NCBI GenBank assembly: GCA_002477825.1
Contig: DLKT01000027.1
Span: 1-22,696 of the forward strand
Direction of reading: 5' to 3'
DNA length: 22,696 nucleotides
Origin: Caryophanales bacterium UBA7581
GTDB lineage: Bacteria; Bacillota_I; Bacilli_A; RFN20; CAG-826
Position numbers and translations under genes: made by a program
The notes under the pieces: model-generated
What the model was told of the DNA's origin: nothing
The model's database searches: none
The model's input: the letters and a program-made list of their open reading frames with translations, nothing else
Part shown: piece by piece, positions 5,200 to 13,236 of the stretch
Numbering within the stretch: the first letter of the stretch is position 1
Layout: every line of letters begins with the position of its first letter

Positions 5200-6603
5200 G
5201 TGAAGTACGATGTAATTATTGTAGGCGCAGGACCAGCGGGTTATTTTTGTGCTTATGAATTGATGCAAAAGAATCCCAATTTAAAAGTGTTATTATTAGA
5301 AAAAGGATATGACATTTATTCTAGAAAATGTCCTGTTTTAATGCATAAATTAACCAAGTGCCCAGTGAATAAAGAAAAAGTTCATGGTTGCCATCCCGCT
5401 TGTGCAATGACCAATGGTTTTGGTGGAGCAGGCGCTTATTCCGATGGCAAGTTTAATATTACTTCCGATTTTGGTGGTTGGTTAAGCGAATATATTGATG
5501 AAGATGAACTTTTGGATTTAATTAATTATGTTGACGCGATTAATTTAAAATATGGTGCCACGGAAACAATCACCGATCCTTATACACCGAAAGTTAGAGA
5601 AATCGAAAAGAAGGCTATTGCTGTCGGCTTAAAACTTTTAAGAGCAAGAGTGCGTCATTTGGGCACCGAAGAAAATTTAGAAATTCTTAAAAAGATTTCT
5701 GCTGATTTATCAAAGCAAATTGAAATGCGCTTTTTAACTACGGTTACCGATATCGTTATTGAGAATAATGAATGTAAAGGCGTTATGGTCCAAGATGAAT
5801 TCATTGAAGGTAATCACGTCTTTTTAGCCATTGGTAGAGAAGGCTCTAAATGGTTAGCAAGCGTCTTTGAAAACCATCACATTAAAATGATTAATAACCA
5901 AGTGGATATTGGTGTCCGTGTAGAAACCAATGACATCGTTATGGAAGAAATAAATGAAGCTTTATATGAAGGTAAATTTATCTTTAATACCTCGGTAGGA
6001 ACGCAGGTAAGAACGTTCTGTTCGAATCCCTCAGGCCAAGTCGTTATGGAAAACGAAGCTGGTACCATTTTAGCGAATGGCCACGCTTATAAAGATTCTC
6101 GTTTAGGCAGTCATAATACGAACTTTGCTTTACTCGTTTCTCATCGTTTTGAAGAACCGTTTGATCGTCCAAATGATTATGCCCATGCTGTAGCGCGTCT
6201 AGCTAATCAATTGAGCTGTGGTAGTGTTTTAGTTCAAAAATATGGTGATTTCCTTTTAGGAAGAAGAACTACCGAAAAAAGATTACAAGACGGCTTTGTA
6301 AAACCGACATTAAAAGAAGCAGTCCCTGGAGATTTAGGCTTATGTTTACCTTATAATACGATGAAGTCTATTATTGAAATGATTGAAGCGTTAAATCATA
6401 TTACGCCAGGTATTGCGAATGAGCATACCTTACTTTATGGCGTCGAAGCGAAATTCTATTCTTCTAGACCTGTCGTCGATCGTAACTTACAAGTAAAGGG
6501 TGTAAAAAATCTTTATGTGGGTGGAGATGGCGCCGGTTTGACCCGCGGCTTAGCGCAAGCGGGCGCAAGTGGCGTTTATGTAGCAAGGAAAATTTGTGAA
6601 TAA
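5200..6603 (+). CDS. COG2509-type FAD-dependent oxidoreductase
   Basis: A 467-residue flavoprotein of the uncharacterised COG2509 FAD-dependent dehydrogenase group. The N-terminal Rossmann motif GAGPAG (9-14) with LLLEKG binds FAD. A cysteine-containing segment follows (C44, C54, C64, C68), then GFGGAGAYSDGKFN. The C-terminus carries the second FAD site GGDGAGLTRGLAQAGASG (about 441-458). The substrate is unknown. Translation starts at GTG with AAGGAG ten bases upstream; the nearby ATG at 5192 stops after three codons. It is first in an operon, 15 bp before purA, behind a leader with its own terminator. The linkage suggests a redox or salvage role tied to purine metabolism, but that is inference. 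Confidence 0.86.
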   Translation: MKYDVIIVGAGPAGYFCAYELMQKNPNLKVLLLEKGYDIYSRKCPVLMHKLTKCPVNKEKVHGCHPACAMTNGFGGAGAYSDGKFNITSDFGGWLSEYIDEDELLDLINYVDAINLKYGATETITDPYTPKVREIEKKAIAVGLKLLRARVRHLGTEENLEILKKISADLSKQIEMRFLTTVTDIVIENNECKGVMVQDEFIEGNHVFLAIGREGSKWLASVFENHHIKMINNQVDIGVRVETNDIVMEEINEALYEGKFIFNTSVGTQVRTFCSNPSGQVVMENEAGTILANGHAYKDSRLGSHNTNFALLVSHRFEEPFDRPNDYAHAVARLANQLSCGSVLVQKYGDFLLGRRTTEKRLQDGFVKPTLKEAVPGDLGLCLPYNTMKSIIEMIEALNHITPGIANEHTLLYGVEAKFYSSRPVVDRNLQVKGVKNLYVGGDGAGLTRGLAQAGASGVYVARKICE

Positions 6604-6618
6604 AAGGAGAGCAAAAAT

Positions 6619-7911
6619 ATGTCAACTGTAGTTTTAGAAGGTAGCCAATGGGGCGATGAAGGAAAAGGTAAAGTTACCGATTATTTAGCGCAAAAAGCGG
6701 ATGTTGTTGTTCGTTTTCAAGGCGGAAATAATGCAGGTCACACGATTGTTTTCGAAGGTCATAAATACGCATTACGATTAATACCATCCGGTATATTTTC
6801 AAAACGTACCAAAAATGTTTTAGCTAATGGTATGGTCATTAATCCCGACGCCTTTTTTGAAGAACTCGATATGATTGAAAAAGCCGGTTTCCATGATTAT
6901 CAAATTTATATTTCTAATCGCGCACATGTCATTATGCCTTATCATCTTGATTTAGATGGTGCGATGGAAGAAGTATTAGGCGATAGTAAAATTGGGACGA
7001 CTAAAAAGGGTATTGGCCCTTGTTATACCGATAAAGCGAGTAGAGTTGGTATTCGAATTGGCGATTTATTAGATAAAGAGCAATTAGAAAAAAGACTTCG
7101 TACCACATTAGCGATTAAAAACATGGAACTTACCATGTATCATAAAAACACTTATGATTTTGATACTATGTTTCAAAAATGTTTAGCATGGGGCGAAAAG
7201 CTTCGTAAATTTGTTTGTGATACCTCTATTCTTTTAAATGAAGAAATTGAAAAAGGATCCAATATTCTTTTTGAAGGTGCTCAAGGCGTAATGCTTTGTT
7301 TAGATCATGGTACATATCCTTATGTAACCTCTTCTTCACCAACAGCGTCCTCTATTCCTTTAAATACAGGCATTCCGCCCTACAAAATTCAAACCGTTTT
7401 AGGTATAGCAAAAGCTTATACCACGCGGGTTGGAGAAGGACCATTCCCTAGTGAATTACATAATGAATTAGGTGATTTAATCCGTGAAAAAGGTCATGAA
7501 TATGGAACGGTTACTAAAAGGCCGAGAAGAGTAGGATATTTAGATACCGTAGTATTAAATCACGCTATCCGCGTATCCGGTATCCAATATCTTTCCATTA
7601 TGTTATTTGATGTTTTATCGGATATTTCGGAATTGAAAATTTGTTATGCTTATGAATTAGATGGAAAAACCATTCATTATATTCCTTCTACTTTAAGTGA
7701 ATATGAAAGATGTAAACCACTTTATATCACCATGCCAACATGGAAAGAAGATATTACTCATGTAACATCCTTTGATGAATTACCAGAAAACGCGAAAAAC
7801 TATTTAAAGAAGATTGAAGAACTTACGCATCGAACCATTGCCATATTCTCAGTAGGACCAGACCGTGAACAAACCATCGTCTTACATCCACTATTTGAGG
7901 AAAAGAAATGA
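6619..7911 (+). CDS. purA: Adenylosuccinate synthetase
   Basis: This cytosolic enzyme makes adenylosuccinate from IMP, aspartate and GTP, the first committed step to AMP. The 430-residue length is normal. The GTP-binding loop GSQWGDEGKGK (8-18) places the catalytic base at D13, and GGNNAGHT (35-42) places H41, the canonical positions. Further conserved blocks are IGTTKKGIGPCYTDKASR, LFEGAQGVMLCLDHGTYPYV, TTRVGEGPFPSEL and VTKRPRRVGYLD. AAAGGAG precedes the ATG. The stop overlaps the purB start (ATGA), so the two steps from IMP to AMP are translationally coupled. The other purine genes are not in this window. Confidence 0.98.
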   Translation: MSTVVLEGSQWGDEGKGKVTDYLAQKADVVVRFQGGNNAGHTIVFEGHKYALRLIPSGIFSKRTKNVLANGMVINPDAFFEELDMIEKAGFHDYQIYISNRAHVIMPYHLDLDGAMEEVLGDSKIGTTKKGIGPCYTDKASRVGIRIGDLLDKEQLEKRLRTTLAIKNMELTMYHKNTYDFDTMFQKCLAWGEKLRKFVCDTSILLNEEIEKGSNILFEGAQGVMLCLDHGTYPYVTSSSPTASSIPLNTGIPPYKIQTVLGIAKAYTTRVGEGPFPSELHNELGDLIREKGHEYGTVTKRPRRVGYLDTVVLNHAIRVSGIQYLSIMLFDVLSDISELKICYAYELDGKTIHYIPSTLSEYERCKPLYITMPTWKEDITHVTSFDELPENAKNYLKKIEELTHRTIAIFSVGPDREQTIVLHPLFEEKK

Positions 7912-9203
7912 TTGAACGATATTCTACGCCTGAGATGAGAAATATTTTTTCCGCTCAGCATCAATTTGATACCTATTTAAAAGTCGAACTAGCGTGTTCT
8001 AAATCTTTCTATCTTCATCATGTAATTCCAAAAGAGGACTATCAGAAACTCGTTAAAACCGCTTCTTTTTCTTTAAAACGCATTGAAGAACTAGAAGCAA
8101 TCACCCATCATGACGTGATTGCGTTTACCCGGGCAGTAAGTGAATCTTTAGGGGAAGAAAAGAAATGGATTCATTATTTATTAACTTCTACAGATGTGGT
8201 AGATACCTCTAGAAGTGTTATGTATAAAGAAGCTAATACCATTTTAAAAAAGAGAATTGAAGAAATGCTTTTAACTTTAAAAGAAAAAGCTCTTCAATAT
8301 CAAAATACACCTTGTATTGGTAGAACCCATGGAATCCACGCAGATATCACTTCTTTTGGCTTAAAATTTGCTTTATATTACGATGAACTTCAAAGAAACT
8401 ATCAACGTTTTATAGAAGCATGTTCGCAAATTGAAGTCGCTAAGATTTCAGGAGCTGTGGGAAACTTTGCTAATGTTCCTTCTTATGTACAAGATGACGT
8501 CGCAAAAGAACTAGGATTAAGCTCAAGTTTAATTTCTACCCAAGTTTTACAAAGAGACCGTCATGCTTATTATATTTCTTGTTTAACATTAGTCACTTCA
8601 ACTTTAGAAAAAATCGCTTATGAAATTCGTCTTCTTCAACAAACCGAAATTGGCGAAGCAGAAGAATATTTTTCTAAAGGGCAAAAAGGAAGTTCCGCCA
8701 TGCCACATAAAAGAAATCCAATTGGTTCCGAAAATATTGTGGGATGCGCACGTATGATGCGAGGCTATATGATGAGCATTTATGAAGATATTCCTCTTTG
8801 GCATGAAAGAGATATTTCTCATTCATCGGTAGAACGGGTTATGCTTCCGGATGCAATTATGTTAAGCGAATATATGCTCATTCGCATGAATAAAATTGTA
8901 AAAAATTTAGTGGTGTACGAAGAAAAAATGTTAAAAAACATTTATCTTACACATGGTGTTATTTTCTCTCAACGCGTATTATCCGCTTTGATCGAAAAAG
9001 GTTTGTCTAGAGAAGAGAGTTATGATAAAGTACAAGCTTTAACGCAAATATCTTATTATGAACAAAAAGATTTCCAAACGCTTCTTTTAGAAGATGCTTG
9101 GATTCATCAATATCTAAATGATGAAGAAATTGCCTCTTTATTTACTTTAGATTACTATTTAAAAGCGGTAGCGGAAATTTATAAAAGAGTAGGAATTCAG
9201 TAA
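7908..9203 (+). CDS. purB: Adenylosuccinate lyase
   Basis: This fumarase/aspartase-superfamily homotetramer cleaves adenylosuccinate to AMP and fumarate, and also SAICAR to AICAR. The 431-residue protein is full length. Conserved blocks are TSTDVVDTS, GRTHGIHAD with a catalytic histidine, SGAVGNFANV, QVLQRDRHAYY, and the mobile signature loop GSSAMPHKRNP (261-271) carrying the catalytic serine. Its ATG overlaps the purA stop by four bases, so it is coupled to purA and needs no strong ribosome binding site. The operon ends at a perfect hairpin that begins within the purB stop codon region. Confidence 0.97.
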   Translation: MIERYSTPEMRNIFSAQHQFDTYLKVELACSKSFYLHHVIPKEDYQKLVKTASFSLKRIEELEAITHHDVIAFTRAVSESLGEEKKWIHYLLTSTDVVDTSRSVMYKEANTILKKRIEEMLLTLKEKALQYQNTPCIGRTHGIHADITSFGLKFALYYDELQRNYQRFIEACSQIEVAKISGAVGNFANVPSYVQDDVAKELGLSSSLISTQVLQRDRHAYYISCLTLVTSTLEKIAYEIRLLQQTEIGEAEEYFSKGQKGSSAMPHKRNPIGSENIVGCARMMRGYMMSIYEDIPLWHERDISHSSVERVMLPDAIMLSEYMLIRMNKIVKNLVVYEEKMLKNIYLTHGVIFSQRVLSALIEKGLSREESYDKVQALTQISYYEQKDFQTLLLEDAWIHQYLNDEEIASLFTLDYYLKAVAEIYKRVGIQ

Positions 9204-9227
9204 AAAAGGCCAGTGATGGCCTTTTTT
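9202..9227. terminator. Bidirectional terminator after purB
   Basis: Eleven-pair stem AAAAAAGGCCA/TGGCCTTTTTT with a GTGA loop. A-run and T-run flanks let it serve both purB and the minus-strand ATPase gene that stops at 9237. Confidence 0.9.
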
Positions 9228-9236
9228 GTTATCTCA

Positions 9237-10445
9237 TTATATTTCAGAAACGTGAAGTAAAAAATCAATAATATTATAATGCTTAATTCCATTACGAGAA
9301 AAATCAGGTAAATCTCCAGAAATAACATATTTTGGATAATTGTTTTTTATGCTTGCAAGATTACCAAATTCACGTTGAATGGTTTCTTCTGGGCCTAATA
9401 AATAACTGACTTGAATATAAATCGTTTGCTCTCCTTTATAGGCAATAAAATCAATTTCATATTCATCTGTTTTGCCAACGCGAACTTCATATCCACGATA
9501 AAGAAGTTCTAAGAAGACAATATTTTCGTATAGTTTATTATAATCAATTTCACCACTAGATTTAATCGTATTACGAAGTCCTAAATCGACAGCGTAATAT
9601 TTTTCATTGGTTGTTAAAAGTTTTCGACCTTTAATATCATATCTTTGTGCGCCATAAATAATCATGGCCTTTTTAATACAATTTATATAGGTAATAATGG
9701 TTTCTATGGATGTGCTAATTCCTTCTTGTTTTAATGAATTAACAATGGATCTAGCGGAAAAAGGATTAGCGATATTATCCATTAAAAACGCAAGAATAGA
9801 AATGAGAAGATTGGTATCTTTAATTTGATTTCTTTGAATAATATCTTTAATTACAATCGCGTCATAAGTGTCGGATAAATAGGCGTCTAGTGAGATGTCT
9901 TCAAGAGAAAAGCGCATAGGTAGACCACCATATTTTAAATAATTTTGGAGCAGTTTCTCATCGGATTCAAATTTTCCATTTTGGATGGCCATTTCTTTAG
10001 CTTCTTTTAAAGTGAAGGGATATACATGAATTTGAATATAACGCCCTGCGATTAAAGTTGCTAATTCTCCAGACAATAATTTTGAATTAGATCCAGTAAT
10101 ATAGATATCACAATTTACATCCACTAAAAGAGAAGAAACTACCTCTTCCCAATTAGAAACGAGTTGAATTTCATCTAAAAAAATATAAACCTTATTTTTT
10201 GATTTTTCGCAAGCTGAAAGTAAATAATGATATAGGGCATCGCCGTTTTTAAAATGACTATTCTTTTTGGATTCTAAACTAATATTAATGATTTGCTTTT
10301 TTGTTTTTCCATGAGCTAAAAGATAATCTTGTATTTGAGAGAGTAGTACCGTCTTTCCAGAACGTCTTACGCCAGTGATGACTTTAATTAAATTTTTATC
10401 CACTAAAGGAATGATTTGTTTTAAATATCCTTCTCTAATAATCAT
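9237..10445 (-). CDS. AAA ATPase with DUF4143 C-terminal domain
   Basis: A 402-residue ATP-binding protein of the AAA_14/DUF4143 group common in gut bacteria and archaea. The Walker A motif is GVRRSGKT (25-32) and the Walker B motif FLDEIQ (89-94), followed by a YITGSNSKLL sensor-like segment. The C-terminal third has the DUF4143 pattern, with EIDFIAYKGEQTIYIQVSY near 330-350, a nuclease-like E-x-D...Q-V arrangement. Function is not established; members often occur as stand-alone, frequently transferred genes. The promoter is an extended -10 at 10473-10481 and the ribosome binding site is GAGGTGA. It is monocistronic, facing the purB terminator. Confidence 0.9.
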   Translation of the reverse strand: MIIREGYLKQIIPLVDKNLIKVITGVRRSGKTVLLSQIQDYLLAHGKTKKQIINISLESKKNSHFKNGDALYHYLLSACEKSKNKVYIFLDEIQLVSNWEEVVSSLLVDVNCDIYITGSNSKLLSGELATLIAGRYIQIHVYPFTLKEAKEMAIQNGKFESDEKLLQNYLKYGGLPMRFSLEDISLDAYLSDTYDAIVIKDIIQRNQIKDTNLLISILAFLMDNIANPFSARSIVNSLKQEGISTSIETIITYINCIKKAMIIYGAQRYDIKGRKLLTTNEKYYAVDLGLRNTIKSSGEIDYNKLYENIVFLELLYRGYEVRVGKTDEYEIDFIAYKGEQTIYIQVSYLLGPEETIQREFGNLASIKNNYPKYVISGDLPDFSRNGIKHYNIIDFLLHVSEI

Positions 10446-10472
10446 AATCTCACCTCATTTTCTTACAATATT

Positions 10473-10500
10473 ATTATACCAAACAAAAAAATATAAACAA
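10473..10500 (-). promoter_or_regulatory. Promoter of the DUF4143 ATPase gene
   Basis: Read on the minus strand: TTGTTT (10500-10495), a 16-bp spacer and TATAAT (10478-10473) with TGG before it, an extended -10. The start would fall near 10466. Confidence 0.65.
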
Positions 10501-10515
10501 CAAGTTTGTCGGTAT

Positions 10516-10571
10516 AAGGTTGACAAAAATGTCAAAATTAAGAAAAATGTCAGTCCAAGGTTGACAAAAAT
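10516..10571. repeat. Two copies of a 15-bp direct repeat with an internal inverted repeat
   Basis: AAGGTTGACAAAAAT occurs at 10516-10530 and 10557-10571, 41 bp (about four helical turns) apart. The first copy continues into an inverted repeat TTGAC/GTCAA (10519-10523 with 10530-10534), and a further AAAAATGTCA lies between them. They sit upstream of the ATPase promoter and downstream of the flavoprotein terminator. A regulator binding site is possible. Confidence 0.5.
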
Positions 10572-10597
10572 ATTAACTAAGTAAGACGAAGTGTGTT

Positions 10598-10626
10598 AAA
10601 AAAAAGAAGGCGATTTGCCTTCTTTT
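10598..10626 (-). terminator. Terminator of the FAD oxidoreductase gene
   Basis: Ten-pair stem AAAAGAAGGC/GCCTTCTTTT (10602-10611 with 10617-10626), five-base loop. The A-run to the left gives a T-run on the minus strand. Confidence 0.85.
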
Positions 10627-11737
10627 AGTAGTGTAATTTAATACCATGTTGCACTAAAATATTTTGGATTTCTTTTAGATCAATTCGGTGGTTTTTATTA
10701 TAATAACTAGCTAAATAACCACAGACTTCACCAGTTAATGCGCATACAGGAATTACGCGCGTTGCTTCCCAAGCAGGATTATCTAAGCAAGAAACAATAC
10801 GACCTGCAGCAAATAAGTTTGTAATCGTAGGTTGCGTTAAAATTCCTAATGGTAATTCATACCATTCTCCGGGACGATCGAAAACGCCGATTACGCCAAT
10901 AGAGTCTTCATGATGTTGATATAAGTCATCTTTTGATAATTGATAATCACCTTGAATGGTTGAGATTCTTCTAAACTGTACCATATTAGGAAGAATAGAA
11001 AGATCAGATATTTTACCTTCTTCATATTCTTTTAAACATAATTTTTGACCTATGAGCAAATAATCATTAACATCCTTTTGTGATGCATCTTTAAAATTTC
11101 TAACGCCATCTGGGCAGTCATTTCCATACATTGAAGCGCCAGTATATTGGAAAATAGGGCGACCTAAGCCATTTTTATATGTCGTAGTAGCGTAAGTTAA
11201 ATAATTTTCGCCGTTTCTTGTTGGTAAGTTGGCTTGCTTAAAAATATACGCACTTCCCGTCGCATCAATAAAGCTTTTTGCGCCTAATTTTATTTTTCCT
11301 TCAATGGTATAAATATCTAAAGAAGTAATTTTATTATTTCTTACGTGAACTTCACTAATTTGACTTTCAAAATAAATTTTTACGCCTTCTTCATCTAAAA
11401 GACGGGTTAAAGATAACGCAAATAAATTCGGATCAAACCAGGTTGAGAATCGCTTTTGATGTTCTTTACAGTTGGAGTCGAACCAAGAATGATCTAAGGT
11501 ATCATAGCCATGAGCAATGGATAATTTTAATAATTCTTCAGCAATAGAATAAATCATTTGGTGATTTCTTCCATCACAAAGAGGTTCATACCAATGAATA
11601 AGACCAACGGTCGCTAATCCACCGAGTAATGCGTTTCTTTCTATTAGGCAAACTTTTTGTCCGCTTCGAGCTGACGCTAAAGCGGCACTGATGCCAGCGA
11701 TGCCACCGCCGCATACAATTACATCATATTTTTCCAT
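10625..11737 (-). CDS. FAD-dependent oxidoreductase, PF12831 type
   Basis: A 370-residue flavoprotein. The FAD Rossmann motif is GGGIAG (10-15), followed by the conserved IERNALLGGLATVGLIHWYEPLCDG segment typical of the FAD_oxidored family (PF12831). SFIDATGSAYIFKQA near residues 155-170 and FAAGRIVSC toward the C-terminus complete the FAD-binding core. Substrate unknown; the protein is shorter than many family members but reads as complete. On the minus strand, TTGCTA-N17-TAAAAT (11772 to 11744) would place the transcript start at or next to the ATG, so translation could be leaderless; AGGGG three bases before the ATG is a poor ribosome binding site. It is divergent from the TetR gene. Confidence 0.85.
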   Translation of the reverse strand: MEKYDVIVCGGGIAGISAALASARSGQKVCLIERNALLGGLATVGLIHWYEPLCDGRNHQMIYSIAEELLKLSIAHGYDTLDHSWFDSNCKEHQKRFSTWFDPNLFALSLTRLLDEEGVKIYFESQISEVHVRNNKITSLDIYTIEGKIKLGAKSFIDATGSAYIFKQANLPTRNGENYLTYATTTYKNGLGRPIFQYTGASMYGNDCPDGVRNFKDASQKDVNDYLLIGQKLCLKEYEEGKISDLSILPNMVQFRRISTIQGDYQLSKDDLYQHHEDSIGVIGVFDRPGEWYELPLGILTQPTITNLFAAGRIVSCLDNPAWEATRVIPVCALTGEVCGYLASYYNKNHRIDLKEIQNILVQHGIKLHY

Positions 11738-11743
11738 ACCCCT

Positions 11744-11772
11744 ATTTTACCGATATTAAAAAGCCATAGCAA
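11744..11772 (-). promoter_or_regulatory. Promoter of the FAD oxidoreductase gene
   Basis: Minus-strand TTGCTA (11772-11767), a 17-bp spacer and TAAAAT (11749-11744). The predicted start is about 11737, the first base of the ATG. Confidence 0.5.
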
Positions 11773-11775
11773 CAT

Positions 11776-11790
11776 TGAAAATTATTTTCA
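11776..11790. promoter_or_regulatory. Fur-family-like 7-1-7 palindrome
   Basis: TGAAAATTATTTTCA is a perfect 7-1-7 palindrome. It differs from the Fur consensus TGATAATNATTATCA by one symmetric change in each arm. It touches the -35 of the TetR promoter on one side and lies four bases from the -35 of the FAD gene promoter on the other, so bound protein could silence both. No Fur, PerR or Zur gene is in the window. Confidence 0.5.
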
Positions 11791-11791
11791 T

Positions 11792-11820
11792 TTGACAAGA
11801 GAATAAAAAAGGGGTAAACT
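11792..11820 (+). promoter_or_regulatory. Promoter of the TetR-methyltransferase operon
   Basis: Perfect TTGACA (11792-11797), a 17-bp spacer and TAAACT (11815-11820). The start falls near 11827, inside the palindromic operator. Confidence 0.75.
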
Positions 11821-11824
11821 TTTA

Positions 11825-11846
11825 AAAGTGAACGTTCGTTTACTTT
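11825..11846. promoter_or_regulatory. TetR-type operator at the transcription start
   Basis: A 22-bp dyad centred between 11835 and 11836, with arms AAAGTGAACGT and TCGTTTACTTT that match at all but two symmetric pairs. Placement over the start site, just before a tetR-family gene, is the classic autoregulation arrangement. Confidence 0.75.
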
Positions 11847-11866
11847 TTTTGAAAGAAGGTTAAAAG

Positions 11867-12454
11867 ATGAAAACGAGTAAAGAAAACATGCTTTTGGTTG
11901 CGTTACGTTTGTTCGCTCAAAAAGGATATGAAGCCACTTCCATTTTTGATATCGCTCATGAATTACAAATTACTAAAGGTGCCATTTATAAGCATTTTAA
12001 AAATAAACAAGATATTTTAGATGCCATCATTGCTAAAATGGAAGAAAATGATCAACATTTTGCAGAGCAATTTATTATGCCCCTTCATGTTTTATCGTCT
12101 GAAGAAGTAGAAGCATATCAAAAAGTGACGATGAAACAAGTGATTGATTTTAGTTTAGCTATGTTTACTTATTGGACGGAAGATGAATTTGCTTCTTTAT
12201 TTCGGAAAATGCTCACCATTGAACAATATCATGATGAAAAAATGGGACAGCTTTATCAAAACTATTTATGTGATGGACCTTATCAATACATTTTAGATAT
12301 CTTTAAAACAATGGAACTTAAAGAATATGAAGAAAAGGCACTATTGTTCTATGGACCAATGTTTTCTTTATATTCGTTAAGTGATATTGACCTTGAATTA
12401 GCGAAAGAACGTTTACAAAAACATTTTCAATATATGTTAGAAAGACTGGTGTAA
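11867..12454 (+). CDS. TetR/AcrR family transcriptional regulator
   Basis: A 195-residue one-component regulator. The N-terminal helix-turn-helix (about residues 5-55) shows the TetR pattern: ALRLFAQKGYEATSIFDIA, then ITKGAIYKHFKNKQDIL. The C-terminal all-helical part is the divergent ligand-binding and dimerisation domain, so the inducer cannot be read. AGAAGG lies eight bases before the ATG. A dyad operator overlaps its own start site, so negative autoregulation is likely. The methyltransferase gene follows three bases after the stop and should be co-regulated. The divergent FAD oxidoreductase shares the control region. Confidence 0.92.
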   Translation: MKTSKENMLLVALRLFAQKGYEATSIFDIAHELQITKGAIYKHFKNKQDILDAIIAKMEENDQHFAEQFIMPLHVLSSEEVEAYQKVTMKQVIDFSLAMFTYWTEDEFASLFRKMLTIEQYHDEKMGQLYQNYLCDGPYQYILDIFKTMELKEYEEKALLFYGPMFSLYSLSDIDLELAKERLQKHFQYMLERLV

Positions 12455-12457
12455 AAA

Positions 12458-13174
12458 ATGAAATATCCATTAACCAATAAATATCAAGAAGAAAAATATA
12501 CTTCTATGATTATGGGGCCACACCCTTTAAAATTATGTGAAGAACTCTTATTAGACGCTAAAATTCATAAAGACGCATTAGTGTGTGATTTAGGAAGTGG
12601 ACAAGGACTGACATCTTTATTCTTAGCCAAAGAATATGGCTATCATGTATATGCGTGTGATTTATGGAGTGATCCCAATGAAAATCAAGCCTTTTTCTAT
12701 CAAGAAGGTATGAAAGAAGAACAACTAAAAGCTGTAAAAGCGGATGCTAATCATTTGCCTTTTGAAAAAGAATTTTTTGACGCAATTGTATGCGTAGATT
12801 CTTATAATTATTTTGGTAGAGATCCAAAATTTTTAGATGATAAATTATTACCTTATTTAAAAAAAGAAGGCTATATCTATATTGCTATTCCTGGCATGAA
12901 GAAAGATCTACATGATCATTTACCTGAAGAATTACTTCTTTCTTGGAATGAAGAGCAATTAGATTATATTCATGATATTCCTTATTGGGAAAAGATTTTA
13001 AAGCAATGTAAAGACGCCAAAATTATCGATATAAAAGAAATGGAATCTAATGAAGAAGTGTGGGATGATTGGCTAAAGCAAGATAATCCGTACGCTATTC
13101 ATGATCGTTTATCTATGGAAAAAGGTGCAGGAAAGTATTTAAATTTCATTCAAATCATTTTGCAAAAGAAATAA
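12458..13174 (+). CDS. Class I SAM-dependent methyltransferase
   Basis: A 238-residue soluble protein with the Rossmann-type SAM-binding fold. Motif I is LVCDLGSGQG (41-50), an acidic residue follows at the end of strand 2 (YACDLW), then KADANHLPFEKEFFDAIVCVDSYNYF carries the motif II-III region. This is a small-molecule type methyltransferase; the acceptor is unknown and there is no RNA- or DNA-binding extension. It lies three bases after the tetR-family stop without a clear ribosome binding site, which suggests translational coupling. The pairing with TetR suggests induction by the TetR ligand, for example a toxic compound, but this is inference. Confidence 0.86.
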   Translation: MKYPLTNKYQEEKYTSMIMGPHPLKLCEELLLDAKIHKDALVCDLGSGQGLTSLFLAKEYGYHVYACDLWSDPNENQAFFYQEGMKEEQLKAVKADANHLPFEKEFFDAIVCVDSYNYFGRDPKFLDDKLLPYLKKEGYIYIAIPGMKKDLHDHLPEELLLSWNEEQLDYIHDIPYWEKILKQCKDAKIIDIKEMESNEEVWDDWLKQDNPYAIHDRLSMEKGAGKYLNFIQIILQKK

Positions 13175-13185
13175 AAAAATATCTC

Positions 13186-13216
13186 TTGACTCTCTTCTTA
13201 CGTCATAGTGTTTACT
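13186..13216 (+). promoter_or_regulatory. MerR-type promoter with 19-bp spacer
   Basis: TTGACT (13186-13191), exactly 19 bp, then TTTACT (13211-13216). The over-long spacer, with a partial dyad (ACTCTCT against ATAGTGT) inside it, is the hallmark of promoters activated by MerR-family DNA distortion. It precedes the merR-family gene, so autoactivation is expected. Confidence 0.72.
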
Positions 13217-13236
13217 AACCTTAGGAGGACAAAGCA

